Part shown: positions 10,059-20,826 of the stretch, piece by piece
Layout: each line of letters starts with the position of its first letter
Position numbering within the stretch: position 1 is the stretch's first letter
Assembly (NCBI RefSeq): GCF_026262505.1
Contig: NC_067207.1
Location: 29,914,082 to 29,978,081, forward strand
DNA length: 64,000 nucleotides
Direction of reading: 5' to 3'
DNA from: Trichomonas vaginalis G3
Taxonomy: Eukaryota > Parabasalia > Trichomonadida > Trichomonadidae
The notes under the pieces: generated by a model
Database searches by the model: none
What the model saw: only the letters and a program-made list of their open reading frames with translations
What the model was told of the DNA's origin: nothing
Translations under genes and position numbers: made by a program

Positions 10059-11351
10059 TTAAACTGCAAGTAGTTTTTTCAACACGTCCTTTGCAGTGAT
10101 CATTCTCTTAAATGTTCTCTGGTCATAGAGCTGAGCAACAGCAGTGATAGCACCGAGTTCGTCTTTGTCAGTAATTCCCAAACAACCAGTTATTTCTGTT
10201 GTTTGTTCCGCCCTCAAAAAATTCAAACCAGTTTCATTCAAATAATGGTCAACTAATTCAATCAACAGCATTCCTTTCTCCAACAAGTTTCTCACCATCG
10301 TATTGCAAAGAAACTCTTGTTCAACGGGCGATGCATTAGGCAATTTCCTTATAAACACACTGGACCATCTCTCCGCTTCATGTGTTGCTAAATCAGTCTT
10401 ATAAACCTTCTTGAATTTGGTCAATCTCGCTTCAATTTCTTCTTTTGAAGCTGATGAATCAAAAGTGATCGACATCATGTATTCCCTTGAAATCTGTTGT
10501 TGTCTGTAGATATTTGGTGATTGGAATACAATGTGGGAATCGGCTCTAACCCACGTCCATGATCTGTCGAATTGAAACAGTAAATTTTTTGGTAATTCGT
10601 TGCATTTACGAACACATTGCAAATATAGACCTCGTATAGGTTCGTTATGCATGATTGGAGATGAAAGAGCAAATTGGTATGGAAGAAGGAAGTGAGAAAG
10701 GAAGTCGAAAATTGGTTTCGCGATTTCAATTGAAGATGCTTCAATAATCGTAGTCATTTGGGTTTGAAAATGGGAGGATAAGGCTGCTGAATAGAATGGT
10801 ATATCTGTTTGAAGAATTTGCGGCATAGGTGGTGTCTTTTCGATATGAGATTCTAATAATGCTTTTATATGATGTACTGATCTTGCAACAATAGGATTGA
10901 TGTAATCAATTGGATCTCCTTTTTGTATAATTGCCTTTGCTTGGGCTGCTGCAACTGTACTTACTGAATTTAACATCGAATTTAATTCATCTGAGTGAAT
11001 TATGTTTTTTATGTATAATACGAAGATCATGCAATAACTTGTTATCTTGTTTTGTTTATTATTTTGGAATTTTGTTGTAACTAATTGATGTCCATTACTT
11101 GGAATTGAAACTATTGATGTTTGGAACTCTAAAGCTGCTGGGGTTTCTTGTTGTGGACTTGAATTTGACTTTGATTGTGGAGGAATGTAATTAGTTCTAA
11201 AACAAAATCTTAAATAATCTTCTAAGATGCCTCCAGTAATCTCTAAACTATGCTCCCATTGGCATAGTAGCGTTGTACCTTCCAATGGATCAAAAGAAGC
11301 CAAGGCTACACTACCAATATAATTATCAGGTTTAGGAATTACTTTCGACAT
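10059..11351 (-). CDS. possible C9orf72-like DENN-family protein
   Basis: A 430-residue protein. Its N-terminus, YIGSVALASFDPLEGTTLLCQWE, resembles the longin start of C9orf72/SMCR8-type DENN proteins, where a beta strand leads into D-x-x-x-G and an aromatic W. The middle has a hydrophobic core strand (YCMIFVLYIKN) and the C-terminal third is helical. Such proteins regulate small GTPases in membrane traffic and autophagy. The match is by pattern only. Start at 11351 is preferred over ATGs further upstream because a TCATTT initiator sits 10 nt before it. Confidence 0.45.
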   Translation of the reverse strand: MSKVIPKPDNYIGSVALASFDPLEGTTLLCQWEHSLEITGGILEDYLRFCFRTNYIPPQSKSNSSPQQETPAALEFQTSIVSIPSNGHQLVTTKFQNNKQNKITSYCMIFVLYIKNIIHSDELNSMLNSVSTVAAAQAKAIIQKGDPIDYINPIVARSVHHIKALLESHIEKTPPMPQILQTDIPFYSAALSSHFQTQMTTIIEASSIEIAKPIFDFLSHFLLPYQFALSSPIMHNEPIRGLYLQCVRKCNELPKNLLFQFDRSWTWVRADSHIVFQSPNIYRQQQISREYMMSITFDSSASKEEIEARLTKFKKVYKTDLATHEAERWSSVFIRKLPNASPVEQEFLCNTMVRNLLEKGMLLIELVDHYLNETGLNFLRAEQTTEITGCLGITDKDELGAITAVAQLYDQRTFKRMITAKDVLKKLLAV

Positions 11352-11357
11352 TAATAA

Positions 11358-11363
11358 AAATGA
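11358..11363 (-). promoter_or_regulatory. initiator (Inr) of the DENN-like gene
   Basis: Minus-strand TCATTT, with its A 10 nt upstream of the ATG at 11351, matching TCA-Y-(T/A). Confidence 0.6.
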
Positions 11364-11659
11364 ATACATAATAACATACAATACATATATGTCTAAATGC
11401 CAATATTAGATATAAAAATTTCATAAAAATATGTTGATATTTTTGAATAATAGTAGACGACCTTTTGGAAGATGAATAATTATTGTAGTGCTAATGTTAT
11501 TCTTATTTGTATCATATTTGACGAGAATTACCAAAATAATCACCTATATTCTGCAAAGTGTTGAAATATTTTGTCGAAAATATTATCAATGTTAGTTAGA
11601 ATGAAGATTTAAACGACAATTTTGAGATTTTATTTTTGATAAAAAGACGTTTATTTTCA

Positions 11660-12790
11660 ATGGAAATATCGGAAAATCACCTTATTCATCTACAACAATT
11701 CCTTGAAAACAATTTTTCACTTGTAGCGTTTGATCAAATAGTCAGGCAAATGGGAAAACACAAAATTTCATCAAAATATACTCGAGATAGACTTAATGAA
11801 GTATTCCTTAACATATTAAACCAAGAACGAGAAAATTATCGAATTAATCTCGAATCAGAAGTTCGTAGTCTTACTAATCAAAAGAAAATTATCGAAAATA
11901 GAATAGTAGTTAAGCAAAAAAGAATTGAAAGACATATTGATCGCGCTTTGGAAGAAAATAGGTTTGCGCATCAAAAATTGGCACAACTTAAATCGCTCCA
12001 AGCCCAAAACCAGCACAGATTTGAAGAAGAACAGCAAAAATACGATAATCATTTCAAGAACATTCAGCAAGAAATACAAAATCTTAACAAGCCCATATCT
12101 GTTTTGCGTGGCCGTATTCTTGAATTAAGAAATGAAATCAATGAAATGAGAGATTCGCATCTAAATTACATTTCTAATGGTAAAATCTTAATAAATGAAC
12201 AAAAACGTACATATATGGATAGGTACAATCAAATTAAGAAGGAATATATGAATACTCCAGCTATTACAGAATATGATCAAAAATTATTCAACGAAAAGAC
12301 AAAAACATTGAAGCAATCAGAAAGTATCAACACAGTATTCGAATATATACTCAATCTTCAAAAGAAGCATAATGATCCAAATCCACAATTATTTAAGACA
12401 GATGATTTCTCTCCAGCAGGTTTCAGATTGGTAATTAATCAACTTGCTAGAAACATCAAGCAAAATTCTACTGTTGAAGCATGCAAACTCTTCGGCGTTG
12501 AAGATGGCAAGTTAGAATCAGTTGTTTCTCGTTTGAATGAGATTATGGAATCAAAATCAACATCTTTGAGAGAGAAGTATCGTGAAACAATTGACAAGCA
12601 ACAAAAGAGAATAGCTAAGCTTCAGCAACAGCTTGCAATTGCTCAGAAAGAATTATATTCCCTTGGCAAACCATCTTCAGACACAAAAATGATTAATGAA
12701 ATCACAGTTGTTCATAAAAGTTTAGCTGAAAACATGAATGCTACTGATCAAAAGATGTCTAAGCTTCAAAAACTGACATTCAAGAACTAA
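11660..12790 (+). CDS. coiled-coil protein of unknown function
   Basis: A 376-residue protein. The first 60 residues are hydrophobic/helical with a LisH-like feel (HLIHLQQFLENNFSLVAFDQIVRQM), then residues about 65-190 and 290-370 are rich in Gln, Glu, Lys and Leu in heptad-like spacing, predicted coiled coil. No enzyme motif. The N-terminal part could be a dimerisation module and the rest a structural rod; a cytoskeletal or centrosomal role is possible but only inferred. The open frame extends upstream from a TTG, but the first ATG is at 11660. Confidence 0.7.
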   Translation: MEISENHLIHLQQFLENNFSLVAFDQIVRQMGKHKISSKYTRDRLNEVFLNILNQERENYRINLESEVRSLTNQKKIIENRIVVKQKRIERHIDRALEENRFAHQKLAQLKSLQAQNQHRFEEEQQKYDNHFKNIQQEIQNLNKPISVLRGRILELRNEINEMRDSHLNYISNGKILINEQKRTYMDRYNQIKKEYMNTPAITEYDQKLFNEKTKTLKQSESINTVFEYILNLQKKHNDPNPQLFKTDDFSPAGFRLVINQLARNIKQNSTVEACKLFGVEDGKLESVVSRLNEIMESKSTSLREKYRETIDKQQKRIAKLQQQLAIAQKELYSLGKPSSDTKMINEITVVHKSLAENMNATDQKMSKLQKLTFKN

Positions 12791-13375
12791 GCTTTGTTAT
12801 CAATTTTGAAATTGTATTTGTTAATAAATATTTGTTTTGTTTTAGTTGCATTTTTTAATCTTGATTTATTTGAATTCAATAAAGGGCATATATCCCCCAT
12901 TCATGATATTATATAGGAATCTGTTTTGTTCAAATATCTAGAAGGAAATGGCAAAAATTAGTTTATTTGACTTGATTCGCTTTAATTAGCACTAATTGAT
13001 CAAAGATAATCTTATACTTAGAATTAACTATATCAGGGATTTCAGCATATGTATGCATGGAAAATACTGCATAATTAAGACATAAGATACAAGCAGAGGA
13101 ATCTGCAAAAAAAAAAAGATAATAAGAAAGATATAAAGGGGTCCTTTGAGAATTGATTGCCTCTAATTACAGATACTTGTAAATGCATATTATTATGTTC
13201 ATTTTATTGGACACCGAATATCCTTACAAAGATTATTGATAAATTTATAATTGTTGCATGAAACTATGCATACATGAATGGTTCGATTACATCTATTTAA
13301 TATATTTTAATTTTTCCTCGAAACCATTTCTATGGAGTTCCACTCGAGTCATGAAAAAAAAACGTTTTTTTCATA
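12791..13375. other. intergenic, no gene seen
   Basis: AT-rich spacer between the coiled-coil and ankyrin genes. An A-run/ACGT/T-run palindrome lies just before the ankyrin start (about 13353-13371); nothing else stands out. Confidence 0.4.
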
Positions 13376-15631
13376 ATGAGTTCTGATTATTATAAGCAAT
13401 ACGCGGATTTTATAGAGGCTTTTGAAAAGCTCTTCCACATAAAATCAAATGAGCCTATCGAGGATATGTGCAATATAATAACAAACACATTGATTTCGAA
13501 GTATCAGCTTTCTATCAAACATCTTACAATGTTAATTCATGCGGCAATTAGATACAATTATGCATCTGGAGAGAGTTACGTCAAAATACTCGAACATATC
13601 GCCCCTAACGGGAAAAAAATTCCGGAAATTGAATTTGAAACGGAGAGTTCAATCAAATATATAGTTATGCATGATCAAATTGATAAATTCAAGGAGTATT
13701 TAATTCAAAATTCAATATCGGATAATTATGTTTTTCTCGAAATTCCTAATTTGGGGAAATATGATTTCTCTAATTTTGGAAAGTTATCATTAATTGAAAT
13801 TTGTGCCTATTTTGGATCTGTTAACATTTTTTATTTCTTGATTTTGAATCAAATCAATAAAATAACTGAAAAGTGTCTTAGCTACTCTGTAATTGGAGGA
13901 AATCAAGACATTATCAACGAATGCTTGAAAGAAAATAAAATGGATATTGATTGTTTCAGATGCATTATAAGAACACACAATCATGATTTGCTTAAATATG
14001 TTTTTGATAGAGAGATATTCACGCGTGATGATTTATATTATGAGAAATGGATGGGTCGGAAATGTCAGCCTATTTATGAAGATATCATTACATATCAAAA
14101 CCTTAATGCTGTATTTCTTTTATTCAACAGGAACAAATATTATATCTTTCCATGGGGTGCTGCATTTCCGCAAACAATAGATATTTTCAAAAACAATACA
14201 TTCTCTAACAAATATAATCGCACCGGTAGTGGAATTATTCATTTTGCATGTAAATCACAAAATAATGATATTTGCAGATTATTGCTTGAGTCATATGATC
14301 AAATTATAGTCAATGATAATAACGTAGAAGATTATGAATTAGAAGAAGAAGATTATGAAGATGAAAGCATTTTACATGGTCCTGATATCAATGAAAAAGA
14401 TAAGTTCGGAGAAACAGCTCTTCATGTTGCAGTAAGAAATAATTGTAAAGAAACCGCTGAAATCCTTATTTCATATGGTGCAAATGTCAATGAAAAAGAT
14501 GAATATGGAAAAACGGCTCTTCATTATGCAGCAGAAAACAATGATAAAGAAATAGTCGAAGTTCTTATTTCACATGGTGCAAATATCAATGAAAAAGATA
14601 AGAACGGAGTAAAAGCTATTTGCATTGCAGCACGTCATAATAGTGGAGAAACAGCTGAAGTTCTTATTTCACATGGTGCAAATATCAATGAAAAAGATAA
14701 GAACGGAGTAAAAGCTATTTGCATTGCAGCACGTCATAATAGTGGAGAAACAGCTGAAGTTCTTATTTCACATGGTGCAAATATCAATGAAAAATATGAA
14801 TATGGAAATACAACTCTTCACTTTGCAGCAGAAAATAATAGTAAAGAAACCGTAGAAGTTCTTGTTTCACATGGTGCAAATATCAATGAAAAAAATCAGT
14901 TAGGAAAAACAGCTCTTCACTTTGCAGCAGAATATAATAATAAAGAAATAGTCGAAGCTCTTATTTTACATGGTGCAAATCTCAATGAAAAAGATTTAAT
15001 TGAAAGAACAGCTCTTCATTATGCAGCAAGAAATAATTATAAAGAAATAGTCGAAGTTCTTATTTCACATGGTGCAAATCTCAATGAAAAAGATGAATAT
15101 GGAAAAACAGCTCTTCATTATGCAACAAATTATAATTATAACGGAATAGCCAATGATCTTATTTTAATTGGTGCAAATGTCAATGAAAAAGATGAATATA
15201 GAAAAACAGCTCTTCATTATGCAGCAGAAGGCAATGATAAAGAAATAGTCGAGATTCTTATTTTAATTGGTGCAAATGTCAATGAAAAAGATGAATATAG
15301 AAAAACAGCTCTTCATTATGCAGCAGAAGGCAATGATAAAGAAATAGTCGAGATTCTTATTTCACATGGTGCAAATCTCAATGAAAAAGATGAAAATGGA
15401 AAAACAGCTCTTCATTATGCAGCAGAAGGCAATGATAAAGAAATAGTCGAGATTCTTATTTCACATGGTGCAAATCTCAATGAAAAAGATGAAAATGGAA
15501 AAACAGCTCTTCATTATGCAGCAGAAGGCAATGATAAAGAAATAGCCAATGTTCTTTTGTCACATGGTGCAAAACTCATCTCTGTACTTCCCTGCAACAA
15601 TCTCTCTGTTAAAAAATACTTCGAGTACTAG
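13376..15631 (+). CDS. DUF3447-ankyrin repeat protein
   Basis: A 751-residue protein typical of the very large trichomonad DUF3447/ankyrin family. Residues 1 to about 290 form the helical DUF3447-type domain; an acidic linker (ELEEEDYEDES) follows; residues about 338-740 hold 12 consecutive 33-residue ankyrin repeats of the form NEKDxxGKTALHYAAExNxKEIVEVLISHGANx. Ankyrin arrays are protein-interaction scaffolds; no partner can be named. The repeats are almost identical at DNA level, with repeats 3 and 4 exact copies, showing recent expansion or homogenisation. TCATA lies immediately before the ATG. Confidence 0.92.
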   Translation: MSSDYYKQYADFIEAFEKLFHIKSNEPIEDMCNIITNTLISKYQLSIKHLTMLIHAAIRYNYASGESYVKILEHIAPNGKKIPEIEFETESSIKYIVMHDQIDKFKEYLIQNSISDNYVFLEIPNLGKYDFSNFGKLSLIEICAYFGSVNIFYFLILNQINKITEKCLSYSVIGGNQDIINECLKENKMDIDCFRCIIRTHNHDLLKYVFDREIFTRDDLYYEKWMGRKCQPIYEDIITYQNLNAVFLLFNRNKYYIFPWGAAFPQTIDIFKNNTFSNKYNRTGSGIIHFACKSQNNDICRLLLESYDQIIVNDNNVEDYELEEEDYEDESILHGPDINEKDKFGETALHVAVRNNCKETAEILISYGANVNEKDEYGKTALHYAAENNDKEIVEVLISHGANINEKDKNGVKAICIAARHNSGETAEVLISHGANINEKDKNGVKAICIAARHNSGETAEVLISHGANINEKYEYGNTTLHFAAENNSKETVEVLVSHGANINEKNQLGKTALHFAAEYNNKEIVEALILHGANLNEKDLIERTALHYAARNNYKEIVEVLISHGANLNEKDEYGKTALHYATNYNYNGIANDLILIGANVNEKDEYRKTALHYAAEGNDKEIVEILILIGANVNEKDEYRKTALHYAAEGNDKEIVEILISHGANLNEKDENGKTALHYAAEGNDKEIVEILISHGANLNEKDENGKTALHYAAEGNDKEIANVLLSHGAKLISVLPCNNLSVKKYFEY
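14386..15577 (+). repeat. tandem 99-bp ankyrin-encoding repeats (12 units)
   Basis: Twelve in-frame 99-bp units. The two consecutive units that begin near 14573 and 14672 are identical over the full 99 bp; the units near 15370 and 15469 are also nearly identical. Confidence 0.9.
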
Positions 15632-15846
15632 TTACGAATTATCAATTGATATCTAATAATTTTAATATGATAACCTTAAAAAATACAAGGTTGGAACGAT
15701 GTTTAAAAAGTCTTAATTTTAATCAATATGTTTAAAATTGATATCTTCTGACTTTTGAGTTAATTCAAAACTTTACAAAAAAATTGAATAGTAAAATAAA
15801 GTTTTTAGATCAGCAATTATGTTGCAGTAATATTAATATATATTAC

Positions 15847-15883
15847 TCACTTTTTCCTACACTTTTAGTTCCAGAAAAAGTGA
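15847..15883. other. 10-bp-stem inverted repeat after convergent genes
   Basis: TCACTTTTTC pairs with GAAAAAGTGA across a 17-nt loop in the 383-bp spacer between two convergent genes. A hairpin or transcription-end signal is possible; the rest of 15632-16014 shows nothing. Confidence 0.3.
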
Positions 15884-16014
15884 CAATTATATTTTGAAAA
15901 TGTTAAACTAATTAAATTATTTAATATTTAAATGTTAATGAAATAGTAATCGATGAGAGAAATTCCCCCTTCAAGACAGACGGAAAGATTATTTATACTG
16001 GCATATAAGGACTT

Positions 16015-17511
16015 TTATTCAATAGCAATTGCAATAAAAACATAGAAATAATAGAATCCAAGTGTTGAATGGAATCGATTGCATGAATAGATTGGAATAT
16101 GGCATTTATCGTCAAAAGGATCCTTGACATGGAATTTTCCACAATCAATAATAATTCCATTTGAATTTGAAGTTTTCACATCAATCTCAATCAATTTCTT
16201 ATCAACATTAAAGTTCATTATTTTTCTAGGAACTATGATATAAAACTTAATACCTTTAAATGATTTGCAACGATTGAGACATGTTGAGTTGAATGTGATG
16301 ATATCACTGCTATCGAATGGAAATGGTAGGAGCTTCAGACTCTCACAGTTATAGAATGAATTTGAGTCAATAATCATATTATTTTTTAATTTGTTGAATT
16401 TGATCATTTCCAAATATGTGCAATTAATAAAACTTTCGCTTTCAATCATTTGCAAATCGGAAAGAAATTCGATGTAACTTCCATCAAAACGTTGGAAAAA
16501 CATGGATCTTACAACTCTGAGTTTTTCTGGCATTTTAATTACTGCATGACTACCTAAAAATAAATAATAATTTGGGGTTTCAGTCGTTTCATTTTGGAAT
16601 ATGATTGATCGACAATTGCATTCAAAGAAAGCACCTACTTTAATGGTTGATATTCCTTTTGGAATCACCAAATCATTATTAGTTTTATATCCTCTGAAAG
16701 CTTGAGTTTCAATGGTATCGCAGTATGAATGAAAAGAAAATTGATTCGGATAATAAACTGGTAACCAATATAATGAATCAAAGTTAAAACTATAAATACA
16801 CGTATCATACATCTTCATGTAAGGATTCCTGGGATCTATAGTTACGCTGAGATTATCCATGAGACTAAAAGATCCTGGAGAAATCATGCAATTTTTTGGA
16901 ATGAAAAATTTTTTTACAGGTGCGTGTTGAGCAAATGCGTAGCCAATCCTTGTCAATGAACTATTTTCTGATATGATAATTTCTTTGAGGAGCTTGCAAT
17001 TGAAAAACATAGCACCATTAACTTCATTTTCACTGATCCCACTAAAATATTTTATTGAATCGGGGATAGTTATACTTTTAAGATTTGTGTTTTCAAATGC
17101 TGCAGAATCAATACCTGATAATTCTCCATTCATTGGCAGAAAAATTTGATTTAAATTAGAATTCTGAAAAGCCCCAGAACTGATATTCTTTAAATGATTG
17201 CACATGCTCAAATTGACACTAATGAGTTCTGTAAATGATGAAAATGTTCCTACACCAAGTGATTCTAATAGTGAACCTGTTTCAAAACTAAGATATTTTA
17301 ATACATGTCTAAGAGGTTCAAGTTGATGCTCAGTAATTTGGCGATTAACTACTGTGCTGCTTTTAATTTTGACTACATTCTTCGGAAATTCAATGGATTC
17401 TGCTGGACTTGCTTCAATGAGTATCGTACGATACTCATCTTCGTACTTGAATTCAACTAATAGTGATGGAAGTATCCATGAAAGTACCAATTACTTTAAT
17501 TGAATCTACAT
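16015..17511 (-). pseudogene. BspA-like leucine-rich repeat protein gene with early stops
   Basis: The frame encodes about 490 residues of BspA/TpLRR-type (LRR_5) repeats: examples are TNLKSITIPDSIKYF, KLLKEIIISENSSL, TFNSTCLNRCKSF. Such proteins are surface-exposed adhesin candidates. A TCATTT initiator lies 10 nt before an ATG at 17511 that is in frame with the whole reading frame, but codon 2 is TAG and codon 7 is TAA. After these comes a hydrophobic signal-like stretch (LVLSWILPSLLVEF). The next in-frame ATG is about 95 codons further. I read this as a functional gene recently disabled at its start. Confidence 0.65.
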
Positions 17512-17517
17512 TTTAAA

Positions 17518-17523
17518 AAATGA
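17518..17523 (-). promoter_or_regulatory. initiator (Inr) of the damaged BspA gene
   Basis: Minus-strand TCATTT with its A 10 nt before the ATG at 17511. It supports that ATG as the ancestral start. Confidence 0.5.
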
Positions 17524-17901
17524 TATTTGAATGAAAGATATTAGTTGGAGACCATTACAAATGAACAATAATGAAGTGATGGTTTTCCAATTACTGTGAT
17601 TATTTTATAAAACATATTGAATCTTTAGCAAATATGAAAATAAGAAAAGCAAATAAAATAAATGGATACAAAAGATCAAATGAACTATTAATTTATTATT
17701 GATCTGGCTTTTGATTTGGTTGATCGAAATCTAAAGAATTCAGGAAAGCATTGATAAGTACTGAAGGGCAAAAAGAAATGTTGAAGAGTTAAGAGTTTGA
17801 AAACTTGAAAAAAAAATAAAAAATGAAAATTTATTTAAAGAAATAGTAAAAAACTAAGTTTTTGTTTTTCCTTTTTCCTTATTATTGAATCTTTCTCCGT
17901 G
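17524..17901. other. intergenic, no gene seen
   Basis: AT-rich spacer between the BspA pseudogene and the ARP2 inverted duplication. Nothing supportable. Confidence 0.4.
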
Positions 17902-19349
17902 GTAGTATTTTAAAAGTGTTTCGATGAAGTTTAATTTCGTTTGGTTTTATTAAGCAATAACATGCGTTTACTGAGCACTGCCCCACTTCGCGATGATGCG
18001 GTCAACACCAATCTCGTTGTAGTCTTGCTTAGTAGCCCACTGCTGGCTCTTGTTCTCTGTAAGGTTGGCAAGGATAGTAGCACCAAGATAAACAAGGTAG
18101 CGTCTGTTTGGTGGATCTTCGACGTTGATCTTGTATGACTCAAGAGATTTAGAGTTGCCGCCGAGGACTTTGGTGAGAACACTCTTCTTGAGGTCGTTCT
18201 GAAGACGCTCAGAAAGACCTGGGAACATTGTGGTACCACCGGAAACAACAATGCTCTCGAACAAGTTGCGGCGGAGGTTGATATCTGCTTTCATGATTGT
18301 GTCGAAAAGAAGATCACTGAGGCCCTTGCATTCAAGACCAATGAGATCTGGCTGGAACAAAATTTCGGGTGCTTCGAAACGCTCACCGGAGACTTTGACA
18401 ATACGGCCGTCGTTAAGCTTGTATGGAACAACAAATGTTGTAGTCTCATTAGCAATCTTACGATCAACATCGATATCGGCGGAGATGAAGCAAAGTTGCT
18501 CCTTGATCTCACGGACAACGTCGAAGTCGGAAGTCTTGTGGAAGGTGTAGCCACGAAGTGTGAGAAGCTTGACAAGCTGCTCTGTGACATCACGACCGGA
18601 AATATCCATACGGCCTGTAAGGTGTGAAAGAATGTAGTTCTCGGCAATTGGCATGATATGTGTGACACCATCACCAGAGTCGACGACAACACCGGTCATA
18701 AGACCCTGTGCGTAAAGAACAAGAAGTGCTTGTGGGCAAACCTGAAGGCGTGGGAAGTTGAACTGCTCGAAGAAAATTTCGCACATCTTCTTGCGGTTGT
18801 CCTTTGGATTGAGTGGAGCTTCTGTGATGAGAAGTGGGTGGTCCTCGTTGCGGATCTTCAGCTTCTCTTTGAAAACGTAATCAAGAACAAGTGCTTCGTC
18901 CTCCCAGTTCTTGACAATGCCGTGCTCAACTGGCAATGTAAGATCAAGATACTGGCGAACTGGATATGTTTCGTCGCAAACCATAATGTCTTTAAGCTTT
19001 GCTTTACTGAATGACTCATCACTGCGAAGAATTGGACGTCCAACGGTGTTCTGAAGGACAAAATCTGGAATTTGGCGTGATGATAAGCCAGCCTTGAGGT
19101 AGCCTGTACCAAGATCGAGGACGACAGGTGTAGTTGACATCTGAATTGGACAACAACCGCTGGACACCTCTGAATAAATCAAAGTTTTTTTCGCAAGAGG
19201 AAGTGATTATTTAGGCACGAGCACACACAACATACACACATATGGATCAAAAATTATAAATGCCGAATCAAACTTAAAAAATCACTAATATGAAACCTTT
19301 TTTCCGAACTTTTCTCTTTTTTCTGTCATATCACTTTTCTATAGCAAAT
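17902..19349 (-). repeat. left arm of 1448-bp inverted duplication (ARP2)
   Basis: Pairs with 21379-22826. The two arms have equal length, encode identical proteins and differ at one base that I found (T/C, at 21434 in the right arm). The identity extends about 210 bp upstream of the ATG and about 65 bp past the stop, then ends sharply at both sides. Confidence 0.92.
17968..19140 (-). CDS. ARP2: actin-related protein 2, copy A
   Basis: A 390-residue actin-fold protein. Diagnostic Arp2-like segments are LLITEAPLNPKDNRKKMCEI, LYAQGLMTGVVVDSGDGVTH, GRMDISGRDVTEQLVKLL, GERFEAPEILFQPDLIG and VVSGGTTMFPGL, including both phosphate loops. Arp2 nucleates branched actin filaments in the Arp2/3 complex. 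The open frame extends upstream from a TTG, but the first ATG with homology is at 19140. Codons are more C-ending than in most neighbours, pointing to strong expression. The protein is identical to copy B at 21588-22760, in opposite orientation. Confidence 0.95.
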   Translation of the reverse strand: MSTTPVVLDLGTGYLKAGLSSRQIPDFVLQNTVGRPILRSDESFSKAKLKDIMVCDETYPVRQYLDLTLPVEHGIVKNWEDEALVLDYVFKEKLKIRNEDHPLLITEAPLNPKDNRKKMCEIFFEQFNFPRLQVCPQALLVLYAQGLMTGVVVDSGDGVTHIMPIAENYILSHLTGRMDISGRDVTEQLVKLLTLRGYTFHKTSDFDVVREIKEQLCFISADIDVDRKIANETTTFVVPYKLNDGRIVKVSGERFEAPEILFQPDLIGLECKGLSDLLFDTIMKADINLRRNLFESIVVSGGTTMFPGLSERLQNDLKKSVLTKVLGGNSKSLESYKINVEDPPNRRYLVYLGATILANLTENKSQQWATKQDYNEIGVDRIIAKWGSAQ

Positions 19350-20075
19350 TTACAAACTTTTATTTATATATTGTTTCTTTCGTTTTCGCTGTTTTTGTCC
19401 AATTTTTTTCAATTCACATCGATTTGCAATTTGGCGAATCAAAACTCATTTTGACTCCCTTTCATAAATCTCCATCCAATAATGTATGATATCGATATAT
19501 CAATTGTATTCATTCAAAATCGATCCATATGTATTATTCACCATATTCTCATCAAAATCTTCTAATATATATGCTTAATCCAACAAATTTAAGCTTATAA
19601 TCAAGCAATTCTATTCATATTCAATTGCGCATTAGATCAAACATCAATTGATGTCATTCCATATTTTATTTCGAAGCAAACTTTATTGTTTCTTTTCTCA
19701 TTTGTTATGTATATTTATAATAAGTCCATTTCCTATGCAATCTTTTGAATATTGCGGATGATTCAAAGATTAATTTAATCAATTCATTTTCATTCAAGAC
19801 CTCTTTAAGTTAATAAATATTTTGATCACACATTTATAATTTAGCTTGAAAATGGTTCATTATTTAACAATAAAATCTCTGATTTTATTTGTTCTCTATT
19901 ACCTAAAAATAGAGAAACGTATCGATCTGATATAAGGTATATACAATATAATCATTATTTTCCAGGTCTAATTGATTTTAAGAAAATTGATGAATCAAAT
20001 TACCTTTTTCCACTAAATTAATGATGAAACATTCCTATCTATCATTGTGCTATGTTATACCTCAATTCTTTAACT
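19350..20075. other. left part of spacer between ARP2 copies
   Basis: AT-rich unique sequence. No gene, RNA or repeat recognised. Confidence 0.4.
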
Positions 20076-20082
20076 TCATAAT

Positions 20083-20826
20083 ATGGGAAGGAAGAAATAT
20101 GATAAAATCGATCTTCCTTCAGGTTCAGAATGGTCATCAGAATCTACAGAATTTTTCTCCGATGAAGCTGAAGAGGATGAAGAAGAGAGCTTTAAATCTT
20201 CTTTAATGAGTGAAGAAGAAGGAGAATCAAATAATTACTCCGATTCGCAAACTGAAGAAACTCAAACTCCAAAATCATACGAAAATGAACCAAAAGTTAT
20301 TATAACTCCATTTTGGATTTCAGAAGATACTAAAAATCATCAAGATTCGTCTCAATCTATTGAAAACTATTATATGCTCAAGAAACACATGAGATTATCG
20401 ATGCTCGAACGAAGGATTAATCTTGGGGAAGACCATATACACTTACATCCAGGGATGGTTCCAAAATTAGAGATCGAAAGTGATGATTTAGATTTTTCAG
20501 AGGCTGAAATACAAGATAGCGGAGATTTTACTTCGCATAATGAAGTTAATATTGTTACAATATTTTGGCCACGACGATCTTGAGATAAAAGCAAAGATTT
20601 ACTTGATGCGAAGGAATCAGAAGACTTACTTACAAAGATTCAGAACTCCACTAAGAGAAGATATGGTATCAGCTATACGAGAAGTCATAGAGTAACAGAC
20701 ACTGATTCGGAAACTCAGGCAAGGAAATTTAAGCGAAAACTAACTCTTAAATACTCGCTGCTATACTATGAAACTGATGTTAGCGATGAGCTTACGGATT
20801 GGGACGATGCAGTCGAAATGATCTGA
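20083..20826 (+). pseudogene. acidic Ser/Glu-rich protein with an in-frame TGA
   Basis: From the ATG at 20083 (TCATAA initiator just upstream) the frame runs 166 codons to TGA at 20581-20583, then stays open in the same frame for 80 more codons to a second TGA at 20824-20826. The first part is strongly acidic (DEAEEDEEES); the part after the stop is basic then acidic (KFKRKLTLKYS, DVSDELTDWDD) and looks equally coding. The simplest reading is a 247-residue protein broken by one nonsense mutation, or readthrough. I do not recognise the family. It sits in the spacer between the ARP2 copies. Confidence 0.55.

Noticed and set aside
17931-19112. Several 65-133-codon frames overlapping ARP2, duplicated at 21616-22797
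   Set aside because: They are shadow frames of ARP2 and repeat only because the gene is duplicated.
20581-20583. TGA as a selenocysteine codon
   Set aside because: No SECIS-like hairpin was seen and selenoprotein machinery is not expected in this lineage; nonsense or readthrough is simpler.
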